Shown here one piece after another: positions 38,811 through 57,923 of a stretch of DNA of 64,000 nt; position 1 is the stretch's first letter; each line of letters opens with the position of its first letter. Location: NCBI GenBank assembly GCA_963989245.1, contig OZ022349.1, forward strand, positions 11,075,167 to 11,139,166, in the 5' to 3' direction. The notes below the pieces were generated by a model. The model had not been told where the DNA came from. It did not search any database and worked only from the letters and a program-made list of their open reading frames with translations. The translations under genes and the position numbers were made by a program. The DNA comes from Nansenia antarctica. Its lineage: Eukaryota > Chordata > Actinopteri > Argentiniformes > Microstomatidae.

Positions 38811-40059
38811 CCAGCAGATATAGCCTACTCTCACAATTCAAACTCTTCCATATAACCTATATAGGCCTATCGGTTTCAATAGTTAAACATAGGTAGCTGG
38901 TGATCAGCCAAATTTCTTGTTCCTCCTGAAATAGCCATATGCATCATAGTATTGTGCACATTATGGTACACAGGTATAAAGGCTAGATGAACTAAAACAG
39001 CATCATAAAGTGTGGGTTGATTCATGGCTATGTAGTTATAACTAAAGCACGGTATCATGTACCAGTACAGGCCAAAAGTTTGGACACACCTTCTCATTCA
39101 ATGCGTTTCCTTTATTTTCATGACTATTTGGTACATTGTAGATTCTCACTGAAGGCATCAAAACTATGAATGAACACATAGGAATTATGTATTTAACAAT
39201 AAAGTGTGAAATAACTCTAAATATGTCTTATATTTTAGATTCCTCAAAGTAGCCACCCTTTGCTTTGTTGTTGTTAATAACATATATAATAATAATATTT
39301 AATATAATATGTGTTAATAATAATATGTTATTATATATATATATAATAGTATTATTATATATTTTATTAACAACAACATTTTTTTATTTTATTAACAACA
39401 AAAAAGCAAAGGGTGGCTACTTTGAGGAATCTAAAATATAAGACATATTTAGAGTTATTTCACACTTTTTTGTTAAGTACATCATTCCACATGTGTTCAT
39501 TCATAGTTTTGATGCCTTCAGTGAGAATCTACAATGTACCAAATAGTCATGAAAATAAAGGAAACACATTGAATGAGAAGGTGTGTCCAAACGTTTGGCC
39601 TGTACTGTACATCTAAAGATGTACCTAATTGTCCATTCTTTATTTCAATGTACATGATTACATGTCAACCTATACTGTCTGTGTCCCACATCACTTCTTG
39701 ACTGCATCAGACTCGTGTGACGTCACTACTAGGCGAAGCTCAATAGCTTTTGATTGATTGTATGGATACAAACATTAAATCGTGAAACTGAAAGTGTACT
39801 ATTGGGCCGAATCGTGATTCCATTAATCTATTTCATTTCACACAGCCATAGTCATCCTATGTGGCTACACCATTCATTCAAGGTTTGAAGGTCCATCATC
39901 TGAAAACACATAGCCACATTAGCAGCTAAAAACACATAGCTATAACGAGCATAGCCACAGGCTCCATCTTGCAAGCTAGCTAGCTCCTGCTAACTCACCA
40001 TCCCTCGCGGTTCCCATCAGTTGGTCGAGCAGAGCCCGCATCTGAGCTTGGGCCGACAT
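32944..40059 (-). CDS. luc7l: LUC7-like U1 snRNP-associated splicing factor
   Basis: Ten coding exons on the minus strand: 39999-40059, 36961-37055, 36585-36683, 36297-36407, 35868-36011, 35453-35629, 35114-35220, 34820-34867, 34348-34542 and 32944-33088. Phases join to 393 aa. LUC7 proteins bind the U1 snRNP and help select 5' splice sites in the nucleus. Visible are the N-terminal MSAQAQMRALLDQLMGTARD, the first zinc finger (DERVCKSHLLNCCPHDILSG, then GECAKIHDLALR), a coiled-coil segment (about 86-170), the second C2H2-like finger (KLRVCEVCSAYLGLHDNDRR, then LADHFGGKLHLGF), and an Arg/Ser/Glu-rich tail from about residue 265. Human LUC7L and LUC7L2 are close; the adjacent head-to-head FAM234A argues for LUC7L. 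Intron 1 is 2.9 kb. Confidence 0.95.
33424..34268. mobile_element. 845-bp hAT element with exact 8-bp target duplication
   Basis: Ends CAGGGGCGGACTGG and, in complement, CAGTGGCGGACTGG. Flanking 8-mers are identical: TGTGTATA at 33416-33423 and at 34269-34276. It is non-autonomous, with no transposase frame, and has an internal tandem duplication of the GGAGCTCCGCCCCATAGGGG region (33857-34050). It lies in the last luc7l intron. Confidence 0.9.
36099..36208. repeat. fold-back repeat, copy 11
   Basis: The left half is intact and closely matches the others (CAGGGGAGGCTAGTGG); the right arm is shorter (CTACATCCACTAGCCTGG). It lies in luc7l intron 4. Confidence 0.8.
36811..36888. repeat. fold-back repeat, copy 12 (diverged)
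   Basis: A shortened, mutated copy with GAGGACGTGCTCATG and AGCCCGTCCTCCGAT halves, in luc7l intron 2. Confidence 0.6.
38744..38811. repeat. (TG)n microsatellite
   Basis: TG array in luc7l intron 1. Confidence 0.95.
39062..39607. mobile_element. long palindromic Tc1/mariner-type element
   Basis: Arms of roughly 200 bp are near-perfect inverted repeats. The ends read CAGTACAGGCC followed by AAAAGTTTGGACACACC (left) and, in complement, AAACGTTTGGACACACC (right), flanked by TA. The arms meet at an AT-rich centre (39280-39400, TTGTTGTTAATAAC and complement). The structure predicts a very strong hairpin in luc7l intron 1. Confidence 0.85.
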
Positions 40060-40830
40060 GTCTGTTGTTGGTGATTCTTCAACAAAAGACGACCTCGGTA
40101 TGTATGAAAACGTATCCTTGTTGTAATTATATTTGGTGAATGTAACAGCAGCTGGCAGCTTATTCGACGAACTCAGCTCTTCGTTTTCATTCTGAGGAGA
40201 TGATGACAGCACTTCCGGTCAAGACAAACAAAGCTGCTAGAACCAAAATACTAGAACGTCCAACAAGTCAACCTGTGGTTATCATCTGGCTCTGTCCTTC
40301 ACTTTTACAACCCTCAGAGACTTTAATTTAACATAATGATGTTATACTTTGTCATATATGAGCTCATGTAATCAAGGGTTTTTTGGGCATACAGTTATCT
40401 AATATAAAAAATATTCTTTAATAGATAGATAAAATAATAAAACAAGTGAGAAGAGCTATCCGTTATTAAAAAGGCGAATACATGAATGGGAATCGTTGAC
40501 GAAAACAAATACATTTGACGTCCTATTTAAGTTATCATGCGGGATAATACTGTATCGAACTTAAAACAACGTGTTGAAAATAAATGGAGAAAAAAATTGA
40601 AACAAAATATCGTGTCTAGTAATGCAATATCTATGTTCTATTGTAAAACACGCCCATTTCTAGCGTTGACCAATCGGAGCGCTGGATGCGCACCAATCAC
40701 AGCCACTCGGACGCAGCCACTTCCTACGTCTGTCACACTGATGCAAGGCGTGAAATGTTTACGCAGCTGAAGTTGGTGTGACAGTTCTGTGGATTAACTG
40801 GCTAAGAAAAAGGACAAGCAGTGACCACTA
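40060..40830. promoter_or_regulatory. head-to-head luc7l / fam234a promoter region
   Basis: luc7l is transcribed leftward from its ATG at 40059 and fam234a rightward from further right. Candidate elements are an ETS-like ACTTCCGG at 40211-40218, two CCAAT boxes (ACCAATCGG at 40669 and CACCAATCAC at 40691), and a CACTTCCTACG motif near 40718. The same divergent pair occurs in human, supporting a shared or closely spaced promoter. Transcription starts were not determined. Confidence 0.45.
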
Positions 40831-41230
40831 AAGTAAGAAATGTCTACGTATTCTTGACTTCATCAACGTGTTCTACCCATGTAAACCTATTGCCGTCTAC
40901 TCGTGTAGAAAATGAATGAACAGCTTGTCTGAAAAGGTCAAGGAAGGAAGGAAGGAGGAAGTTTGGAGCTCCAGCTACTAGCCACCTAGCGAGGTTAACC
41001 TGGGTATGTGAGTCTGACTCACACCGGCGACACTGTCTACTCTAGACTTCCGATCAACTACTAGACACACTAGACATACTAGACATCCCACACTGTCAAG
41101 TTGACAGAACTGATCAATCTAGAATAATAATTAAAAAATAAAACAAATACAAGTCTTGACTCTGCTCTGGACATATCACATGATTGGTGCTTTGCTATTA
41201 TGATAAGGTAAAGGTCATCATGTGGGTTAC

Positions 41231-41231
41231 G

Positions 41232-41271
<40 letters not shown>

Positions 41272-41310
41272 GTTCAGAAACCGCTGGAGGTGTGTTGTTG
41301 TTGTTGTTGC
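41231..41310. repeat. (TTG)n trinucleotide repeat
   Basis: About 13 TTG units, a short gap, then a second shorter TTG run. It lies upstream of the fam234a start codon, probably in the 5' intron. Confidence 0.92.
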
Positions 41311-41664
41311 TGGCACGGCCGAATAGCTTTCAGCTCCAGACCGATGAAAGGGTTTGGATGAACGAGAAGGCTGTTGCGAAACTGCTGGAGTTCGCATACC
41401 TTTGTTTCTGTATGAAAGGCTTGGACGTACCGCAAGTTTAATAGTGGCCTAGAATTGATCAAAGTAGTGAATGTTTTTTTTCATACATTGAGGCTTATAT
41501 AACCAAAGAGCAGTGCCGTTTAAAACATAGAGCATCTATCCAGAGAGCACCCAATAGTGGACTAGAAAGAGGAGTTGTTTTGTGTTTCTCTTACTCTAAC
41601 CTCAAACACCACTACACTCTCTTTGTTTGTGTGGTAGTCTGTAAGGTTGTGATGCATTGATGAG

Positions 41665-48711
<7,047 letters not shown>

Positions 48712-49060
48712 CCCACCAGGGTGCCGTTACCACGAGAACCGTAACGTGTCACATGTTACCCCACCAAAAAACGTACTGCTGAAAACCATGAAAACACTCT
48801 TCACGATATCTATAGCAACCCTCCTGCTGAGAACCCAAACTGTGTACTGTAGCTTTGACCACTGACTACTGACAACCAATCTCCATAGCAACTGTGCAAC
48901 TGTGCTGCTTTCAACGAAAGTTAACCCCTTGTTGACCCCAGTGACCTGACCTTATGCTTACTGGCCCTAGACTGACCTGACTTTTACTCCTAAATTGTCT
49001 TGGTTGGACATAGTCTGTCCTGAGGTCAACCTGATTGACTAAGACGGTCCCTATGACCAC

Positions 49061-49112
<52 letters not shown>

Positions 49113-50350
49113 CCCTTTGTTGATCTGATTCAGACTGTCCCCTCCCTGACAATCAGACTACAGACTGCTCTTCTTCATCACTGTGACTTGCCTTATGTCT
49201 TCTCCATTAAGCACTTTTGAGCATTCGCAGTGAAGCTCAGCTTTCTTATTGCGCACAAGTAATGGAAGTCTCTTGGTAGAACCAGACCACCATTTTTCTT
49301 CTGGAGTTGATGCAACTGATAACTGCAATTATGCATAGGATAGCTCCTCTGCTGAATATCGTGAGATAGCTTTAAGCATGTACAGTACTGTATGGACAAC
49401 TGGAAGGCCACTGTGTGGACTAGTTTTATGAAACCGTTGCTTTTAACACTGTTCAACTGACTGTCTGTCAACAGTAAGCTGACTGTCTGTGTTGATATGC
49501 AGCAATTGAGGCACCATATAGCCTGTGTGAGCTGGAGTTAGCCAGCAATATATATCCAATATCAAACAAAACTGTGGTTGATGTGTACATTACAAGAGTC
49601 CTGCTTTCGAATAGAATCACAACATTTGGGGCTTGTTTCACAGACATACATACATACAGTCCAGTCAGAGACTAAAACACATTTTCTACACACACACTCG
49701 AAACACACACACACTACAAACTCTCCATTGAAAGTGTGATTTAGTCCAGGACTATAGGCTTAATCTGTGTCTGGGAAACATTAGCTCATTATAGCCTTTA
49801 GTCAGAGGTACTGTAGATGACAATCAGGTACCATGGGGTGGATGGAGGCTGGTGGAGGAAGAAATTGGAGGAATGAGGAATGGTGTCAACCGTGAATGAT
49901 ACTGTTCCTTATTCCATTCCATACATTAAAATGAGCCTGTCCTCCGATTTCTCGCCCCACCAGCCTCCCCTGCAGTCTACACCACGAGTAGATGGTACTG
50001 TGCTAGTCCAAGATGCTGTAAAAGAAGTACGGTCTTATGTACACTAACATAACTGTAGACCATTATTCAAGGGACTCAAACGACATGGTCAAAAGCTTTA
50101 AATTCCTGGGCTACCTTCCTACATACAGTAGCTCATGATAGAATGTTTCTTTATTTTTGATTAATATTTGTTTTTAAACATCTACCCCTTAACTATGACC
50201 ACGTATGGGAATGGGGTTTTTATGGTTAGCCTTGCTGTAATATATATATAGAACCTGTAGAGCAGGCTTCCTTAATTTGGAGCTGGTTTTTCCTTCGCAT
50301 TTGACTGATTATTTTTGCTTGTTGGAATTTCAAATAATATAATAAAATCT
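48712..50350 (+). other. probable fam234a 3' UTR
   Basis: No other gene is seen. An AATAAA at 50341-50346 would give a 3' UTR of about 1.65 kb. The stretch holds a (CA)n at 49071-49110 and fold-back copy 14. Confidence 0.45.
49841..49972. repeat. fold-back repeat, copy 14
   Basis: Both arms present (GGAGGCTGGTGGAGGAAG, CACCAGCCTCCCCTG), probably inside the fam234a 3' UTR, where it could form an RNA hairpin. Confidence 0.78.
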
Positions 50351-52595
50351 ATTGAATTTGAAAGAAGACTTGCAGTGTGTTTTTCTCTATGAATTTGGTT
50401 GTTTTACTGTGACAATACTCTAATGTTATATAGACTTAGAAGGAATGGGTTGATTGAGGGTCGATCACGTCATTGCCTAATATGTACAGTACCTTTACTG
50501 TATATCAGTAGTCTTGGACGCTGTACTGGCATGCGCAGAGTAATCATTTGCCGGGGCTGAGGCGAGAGCCGTGAGTTCAGTCACGTATCACACCGGGTTT
50601 CCGTATACCTCAATGTAATGGGCAGACTGATGTGGGACAGAAAAGGGAGGGTCACCGTCACGGGTGCAAAGTATGCAGAGGTGGGAGAGAGAGACTGTGT
50701 TGCGGGGAATGAATGACGCTCGATCGGCGCTGAGTTTGTTTGGGTTCGTTAAGGGATTATCGTCATTGTAGTGTAATCGTCTCAGACAGTAGTCTAGACT
50801 CTAGCCCATGGTTATCCACAGAGCGCAGGTTTCGAGGGTCCACAAGTTCCATCTTTTCGGTCGCTAAAAGCGCATCACATGGGTTACAGATTGGTACTTT
50901 TACTGAATGATGTACACTCAATTCCCAATAATTTGATCTAAATCTCAAACGTATAATCATTTTTTTTTAAAAGAGGTGCATTTCGAAAATGTATTCGTTA
51001 AATTGGACAGGTGCAGTAGCCTACATCTCGAACAATATCTGGAAAATAATAAATTCACATCTTTCTGTCTGGTTTTGATTCCTTTGGTTCCTGGACAGTT
51101 GGTGTGAGACAAGGTGGACAAGGTGACATTTCTGGCTACGGCTATGTTTAGCTCGTATTTCCCCAATGTAAATGTAGATTATTAATCACATGCACGAGAA
51201 TAGATTCCTTACAGCCACATAGAATGTCCCGGTTACATTTGTTACATTTCTCTTTTTTTTCTTCTCCAAAATAAACTATTTTTTTCTCCGGCTCACATGG
51301 CCTAAAAACATGCATTAACCGGAGGTCAAAGTCGAGTTAAAATGTTATCAGTGACTTCCGTATCCAATGCAAACACTGTACTGTTAGTTATACTTATACC
51401 AAACTGCTATAAAACATAATTACACAAAATGTTTCAATTTTTGTAGTTGAAGTTAAGCATTATATGAATTAATTTCCATTGGCTATATTAAAGTGATCTT
51501 GCACATTGTGTCTGATGTTATTGGTTTGTCTGTCGCTCCTCATTCCAATGTGACCTGCGTCCGCCATACCGTTACGACAAGACTGCACGGCTACAACAAC
51601 CCGCAGTGGCGCGCGCAAAGACGCACAAGGCAGTCATCTGAAAGCCAAGAGGAGGAAAGCGCGTTTCATTTACAGAAGTCACTTAGAACAACGCAGCACC
51701 TGTTTCAATAAGGTACATATTTGCTACATTTCTCTTTGTATTTCTTTAACATGATACAATGCATTGTATCTAATATCTGGAATGTGGGCTATTGTTTTAA
51801 TCAACTTTGGAAACTATTTCTGTTCAATGATCACGTTTCAAAATGAAACCAACCATTAATAGGATATGATAGCAGCTACAGGCTTCAGTAGCCTAAGCGT
51901 CATAAGATATTTTTATTTGTGCATTACTAGTGAATAGCCTTCTTGTTAATGTTAATTAACCGTTAATTAACCGACTTGACAATTAGGAGAGATATTGTCG
52001 ATTAAAATAACGATTTATGAGAAAGTGACGAACATCAGGCCTAATGGCTTTGTTTTTAGCATAGCCTACTATATATGATTATCTAAATATGTATTTTAAA
52101 TATCGGTTACTATTGGTCATTAGTTAGTTGTTAGTTTTAGAATAAACTATTTGAGAGTTTAATGGAAGCTGCTGATTATTGTTTTCAGTTTGATGGAATT
52201 GATCAATGTGTAGACTTTAAATGTGAGGGTCCCAGTCGAATTTTAGAATGATCTTTGAGGTGCTGCAATCCTGAAGCCCCCCGCTGTTAGCTCTCCATAA
52301 TGAATCTATTTGAATGAATGAATCTCTCAATATCCTTCTCCCTCTCTCCATCTCAATATCCTTCTCTCCTCTCTCCCTCTCTCCATCTCCATCGATATAG
52401 GTCAAGGGCATTGACAACTGCGTAGCGTAGACAATTATTCTATTTATGTGCGTCATGTCTCGTCGGTGCTATTTAAAGCCCCCCCCCCCTCTTATTGAAG
52501 GCGATGTGAATGTTTCAAATAGTTTGCGTTGTCACTAACACCGTTTTTCTTGCACCCTCTTATCATCTAAGCATGTTTTCCTGACAGAACTGACA
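50351..52595 (+). promoter_or_regulatory. intergenic region and probable cox6b1 promoter
   Basis: No other gene is seen. A likely 5' non-coding exon ends at 51712 (CAATAAG|GTACAT) and can splice to the acceptor at 52587, eight bases before the ATG. Upstream lie a YY1-like CCGCCAT at 51561 and a CG-rich GTGGCGCGCGCAAAG at about 51606, motifs common in nuclear genes for mitochondrial proteins. The start site is not defined. Confidence 0.4.
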
Positions 52596-54227
52596 ATGGC
52601 AGACGAGATTCAGACTAAGCTGCAGAATTACCGCACCGCTCCCTTCGATTCCAGGTTCCCCAACTCAAACCAGACAAGGAACTGCTATTGCAACTATTTG
52701 GGTAAGACAGATGTCAAGGTTAAACATAGGGCCACCTGTGACTCGGGTTATATTAATATTTACATTTGGAACAGGAAGTCAAGATAAACTGAACTAAACA
52801 TGTGTTATTCATAGTTAATCTCTGTATGTACAGTAGGCTTATCATATTCATGACTCAGGGAACACATGTTCTTGTGGAAATCTACGTTTTTTTTATGACC
52901 GCATGATGAGGTAGACCTGCCTCACACATGGAAACTCAAGTGTCACCCTTGGACCTTGAGGATATACTCTTACCTGTGGTAAATGCTGTGTCTTCCATGT
53001 TGGAGATCCAAGTTTGAAACCCGCCCATCACATTGACATACGCAGGTCTATATGCAACTGAACACATAGATGGGTCATGATTGACAATGTCTCTCCTCTT
53101 CATTGTCTTTGCTGTTTTACTTAGATTATCATCGCTGCCAGAAAGCCCTGGAGGCCAAAGGAGTGGACATCGCCCCCTGTGACTGGTATAAGAGGGTCTA
53201 CAAATCACTGTGCCCCATGTCTTGGGTAAATGTTTCTTTCCAGTAGCTTAATGAGGGCAGAGAGAGGGTGAGAGAGAGTGAGTGAGAGTGAGAGTGAGAG
53301 TGAGTGAGAGAGAAAGAGAGATTTATCAAAAACATTTACTGTGAAGATAATTAAATTGAATGGGTATGCAGCAGTAGACTGGACTTATTTGAAGTGATGT
53401 TTCCAAGCATACCTTTTCAACATTGCTCTGCACTGGAAAGCGGGATAACATGCTGGTACTTAGTGTGTGTGTGGCTGTGTTGCACGTACACACTACTGAA
53501 CTTGAAGTATGGAATGCCTAGTCAAAAAGGTCACTGAGCTCAAAGAGGTGAGCACACGTTGATAGGAGGGCTGTGTTGGTGGTGCAACTAAATTTCAGCT
53601 ATGGTCGACTCGTAATGAATGCAGCATGACAACGACTAATCTGGACTGGAACATACGGTCATATGGAGGATCAAAAAAGAATACAATTGAGATTGGACTT
53701 CAAAACTGTACTTTTGCAGAGACAGTAGACCCTAGTGGCCAACAGGTTGTACTGCTGGATGCTTAGGACGACTCTACTCTGACATCACCCCATTGATGTT
53801 TGAGATTTAAAATGGTTAAGGTTAGGGTAAGGTTAGAGTTAAGGGTAGGGTCATCCCAAGGATCCCACTTAGCACCTACCATACAGTACATAAACACTGT
53901 TTATCAGAGGAGGAGGTTAACCCTCAAACGACTGATCTTTCTCAGAGCTCCTCTGTAAACTGGATTCATTTTTAATTCTACTTTACATAACTTTGTTAAG
54001 AAAAGACACATAACCAAATTCTAATAAAGGATATGGAAGATAATTTCCATCTGTAAGTTCTTTGCATTTCCATCTGTAAGTTTGGAACTTCAGCTAAGTC
54101 ATACTATACTATATTCTGTCAAATAGAGCCTTTTTGTTTATGTTTATGTGTGTGTGTGTCTCTCTCTCTCTAGGTCCAGAAATGGGACGAGCAGAGAGAT
54201 GAGGGGACCTTCGCTGGGAAGATCTAG
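52596..54227 (+). CDS. cox6b1: cytochrome c oxidase subunit 6B1
   Basis: Three coding exons: 52596-52701, 53125-53225 and 54174-54227, joining to 86 aa, the same length as human COX6B1. The protein faces the mitochondrial intermembrane space and bridges the two monomers of the complex IV dimer. It has the twin-cysteine helix-hairpin imported by the MIA40 route: C30 and C40 (CX9C), C54 and C65 (CX10C). The conserved TAPFDSRFPN and the end EQRDEGTFAGKI are present. An extra cysteine, C32, lies inside the first motif. The first in-frame ATG follows an acceptor at 52587. An AATAAA at 54592-54597 probably ends the transcript, which would place fold-back copy 15 in the 3' UTR. Confidence 0.97.
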
Positions 54228-54272
54228 GTCCTAGATCTAAGCTCTAAAAGACCCATGGTGACGTCTCCACTC

Positions 54273-54394
54273 CAGGGGAGGCTGGTGGAGGTAGAAAACT
54301 GAGGACGGCCTCATTGTCATGCATGGGATGGTATTAAAGCCATGCACGACAATGATCCCCGTCCTCTGATTCCTACCTCCACCAGCCTTCCCTG
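54273..54394. repeat. fold-back repeat, copy 15, in the cox6b1 3' UTR
   Basis: Begins 45 bp after the cox6b1 stop codon and ends well before the AATAAA at 54592. Arms CAGGGGAGGCTGGTGGAGG and CCTACCTCCACCAGCC could form a stable hairpin in the mRNA. Confidence 0.82.
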
Positions 54395-55237
54395 CTTCAC
54401 TCCCAGGGTCTCCAAAGACTGCGTGCTCTTCCACTTCACTGCTGTTAATGTTTGTACGAGTGGCAGGAGGGACCCCGGGCTGGGTCCTTTCCTTCCCCAC
54501 TCACGCTCCTCTACTGCGCCTTGGGATATAATGTCATATACGGAGCAGGACATACAGGATATATAACTCTGAATTATCATTCCTAATGAAGAATAAAAAA
54601 TAATTGTGATTGTTGCAGGATTCTGCATTAAAACGTCTCAGGTGGTGTTCACCGAGCTGAAGAGTCCCTGTGTGTTTTTGCCTTTGGAGAAATGTAAGTT
54701 GACAAGATGAAGGCAGCCATGTTACCAGTGAGCTGAAGAGCAAAGCCTTTACAGCAGTATTATAGACCATATGCAGGGCTTAAAGTGGGAAAAAATCCTG
54801 TGCCTGAAACTTTTTCTTGGGAGGGGGGTCACAGTTTGAGATATTGGGAGAGCGGGTACAGAAGACAGCTTCTTGTCTCAATGTTTAAATGCATTAATAC
54901 TATTTTATAGTCAATACAAAATATATGTCTCAATGTTAAAATGCATTAATACTTTAAATGAATGTGCAACAATACTATGTGCAATATGACAACCCTTGTG
55001 TACATAAGGTTCAGATATAGGAAAAGTTAGGATATTTATAGCATAGCATAGAGTACAGCACAGTGTTTTATTGTATAGTATAGTAGTATAGTAGATAGTG
55101 TACATAGCCTTTATTTATGTAAACCAGCTCTTTTCCCTTTTTTATTTTACCCTTGGCCCTCGTGTTTTTAGTCTTTTTCCAAGCACCAGGGGAGCCCCCC
55201 CCCCTAAATTTCGTTGTATGGTACCTGTACTGTATTA

Positions 55238-55811
55238 CAGTTTTTCTCAATTGCTAAAACACATTTCACAAAACTTTCCTCCATTTTCCCAAAACTCTAA
55301 ACACAACACACTTTTCTAAAGCTACATAAGCAAAACCACACCTTCTCTCTTCAAAACTCAAACTCAAACCCTACCCCTAATCCTAACCTTACTGTAACCC
55401 TAGCACCTAACCCTAACCCTAGTTTTCCCACATGTATGATAGTCATGCATAAAAATAAATCTGCGCTCCCTGTCTAACGTTATATCTAACATTACATATT
55501 TTACATTACAGTAAGGCTGATTTTGCATGATAGTCATGCATTTTTAGATATCTATTTCCCCCCTTTAAATGGCATATGATGTCCGAAATTTTACTAAAGT
55601 TCAGCCGCGAAGTTGTTGCACTGTTGTCCTATCGAGTTTTACGTAAATAAAGGTTTGAAATATGTTACCGTATTCCCACATGTACCGTAACATGTACAAT
55701 ACTGTACTGTATCACAACTCAATGCAAACACTACAGAGGATCCATTACACACCACAATACTCACTGAAAACAATGTTCAGGGTGTGATGTTTTTTTATTT
55801 ATTTATGGAAC

Positions 55812-55855
<44 letters not shown>

Positions 55856-56206
55856 ACAATCATTTGCAACAAGTGTCTTAAATTTTGAGTCGTTATGTTT
55901 AATGAATGAAGCCAGGTGTGTTCATTGTGTTAAAATGTTGCTGACTGTGGCAAGCATTTTGCATCACATGAGCTTTAATTTGAGAATTTGACATTTTGAG
56001 CAGAGTTTTTTGCAACTTGTGTTTTAGCAAGACAAAATGTGTTTAGATTTATGAGAAAAGGAGGATTGGGTTTTGTGAATTGTGTCTTCATGTGAAATGT
56101 GTTTATGGTTTTGGCAAATGGGAGCTAGTTTTATTAAATGTGTTTAGAGAACTGGTCATTTGGTTTAGAGAATTGGCTTTTGTGTTTTAGCAATTGGGAA
56201 AAACTG
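55238..56206. mobile_element. 969-bp Tc1/mariner-type element with CAGTTTTTC ends
   Basis: Ends CAGTTTTTCTCAATTGCTAA and, in complement, CAGTTTTTCCCAATTGCTAA, flanked by TA at 55236-55237 and 56207-56208. It interrupts a LINE-like tail whose uninterrupted relative is at 31440-31510. No transposase frame seen. Confidence 0.88.
55814..55853. repeat. (AC)n microsatellite
   Basis: Short AC array inside the 969-bp transposon. Confidence 0.93.
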
Positions 56207-57923
56207 TAATGACAATAAAGACCATTCATTCATAATACTGTTTTATACTTAATAAAAAATAAAAATAAATAGATGTCTTTAAAAGGCCAAACTGATTGCA
56301 TCACTTATTAAGCCACTATCACTATAACAATACAGAATAAAATATATACATGTCTTTAAAAGAACAAACTGATTACTTATTAAGCCACTATCACTTATAT
56401 TCTCCTTCTTGGCACCACGTCCCATAAGGCTTCCCGTCACTACTCAGGGTTTTTCCTGGCTCAAAATGAGGCGGAGGTGGTACCAGTGGTGTTTGACATC
56501 GGGGGGGACCCATGAAGCAGGGCTGTCTGGGGGTCCTTAAACGAGCATCAAACACTTAATTTCTTGCATTCTGGTGAATTGATATGCACCAATTTGTGCC
56601 CTTTCGCCATCAATTTATGGTGGAAATGTCATTATATATGTAAAGGAAAAAACAATATTCAGGCACCAGATGGCCATTCAAAATATAATGTAATATAATG
56701 CAATATAAGGCTCTCAGGCATTCTGTACTTTCAAATATGTATTCTCCTTGAGCAGTCAACATCAACTATCAGCTGTTTCGCTAGCAAACACGAAAGCTAA
56801 GTTTGTGAAACAGCGCCCCCGCCACCACGTCGGCGCAATGCCGCAATTGCAGTTTTTTTTTTTTTTTTTATTCTCCTGCGCCGGAAATCCGGCACTGTGC
56901 CGGAGTACTTTAAGCCCTGTATCATATGAAGAGTGTGACACCTGATTTCCCATAATTGCTGATTGAAAAGCTACATTGTTCAAAACACTTCCAATCAAGA
57001 GATCATGATGAAGGTACAACTAGTAAAAGACACTTAGTTGAAACATATTCCATTTTTATTTATTCAAATATACCTACATTAAATATACACTTATTTTAAC
57101 AAGATTTAAAAAAATAAATCAAATATATTTTCAACACAAAATGTCACACATACAATAACAGCCACCAGCACCAACACTAAAAGCAGAACTCAGGTGCAGT
57201 GTGTGTGTGAAGCCTATTCTTGCACTGACATTTTAAAAAACAAAATACATAAAACTGCATTTCAAAAACCATGTGACTCTTCTGTCATATACAAGGGTTT
57301 GTACTATTGTGAAATAGGCTATATTGTGGCTCATACAAGCAGAAAATTCCCTTAAAAACACAAGTGTCTACAGCTAGAGGTTTGTGACCTGAGCCACAAC
57401 TGGGTGGACTTGTCCATGCAACAAAATACTACTGGGTATATCAGTTACAGTGTGTAATGCCTACTACGTATTATACTCAAACATTCAAGATAAAACAAGA
57501 CTTCAGCAAGGATCCACCCCTTTTAAAAGATCACGTTTTCCTTAGTTGAGGTATATTTTCATGTTTGCATATTAAAAGTTGTTTTTGTTACATATTTCTC
57601 AACCAAACCGAAAGACAATATGTTGTTCACACACACCTATGGATATCTTGGCAAAGTATTACCAAATATAATGGAAATGCTGTAACAATATTTCAATAAC
57701 TTCAACAACTGGGCTTCTCAGAATATCAAACTACTTCAATGAAGGCCACTTAGTTTGCAAACAAGTCTTTCTGACACCTTTTGCTGAGCAAAAACAAATC
57801 AGTTCTATATACGTATATATATATATATATTCGTTTTTTAAAAATATACAGTATTATAGTATATATACAGTATTAAAGACTGCCAAATATACATAGAAGA
57901 AGAAGCAATTGTAGTGTGTTGAG

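Larger units (their letters stand above)
54774..56919. mobile_element. hAT-like relic carrying nested insertions
   Basis: Left end CAGGGCTTAAAGTGGG and complement of right end CAGGGCTTAAAGTACTCC. Flanks ACCATATG and ATCATATG differ by one base, with one extra T at the right. Inside are a LINE-like tail (about 55140-56240) and, within that, the TA-flanked transposon at 55238-56206. It lies between cox6b1 and katnip. Confidence 0.65.

Noticed and set aside
55380..55430. Telomere-like CCCTAA repeats
   Set aside because: Only two or three imperfect units inside a transposon; also CCTACCCTACC at 11772 is part of a hAT-like element, not telomeric.
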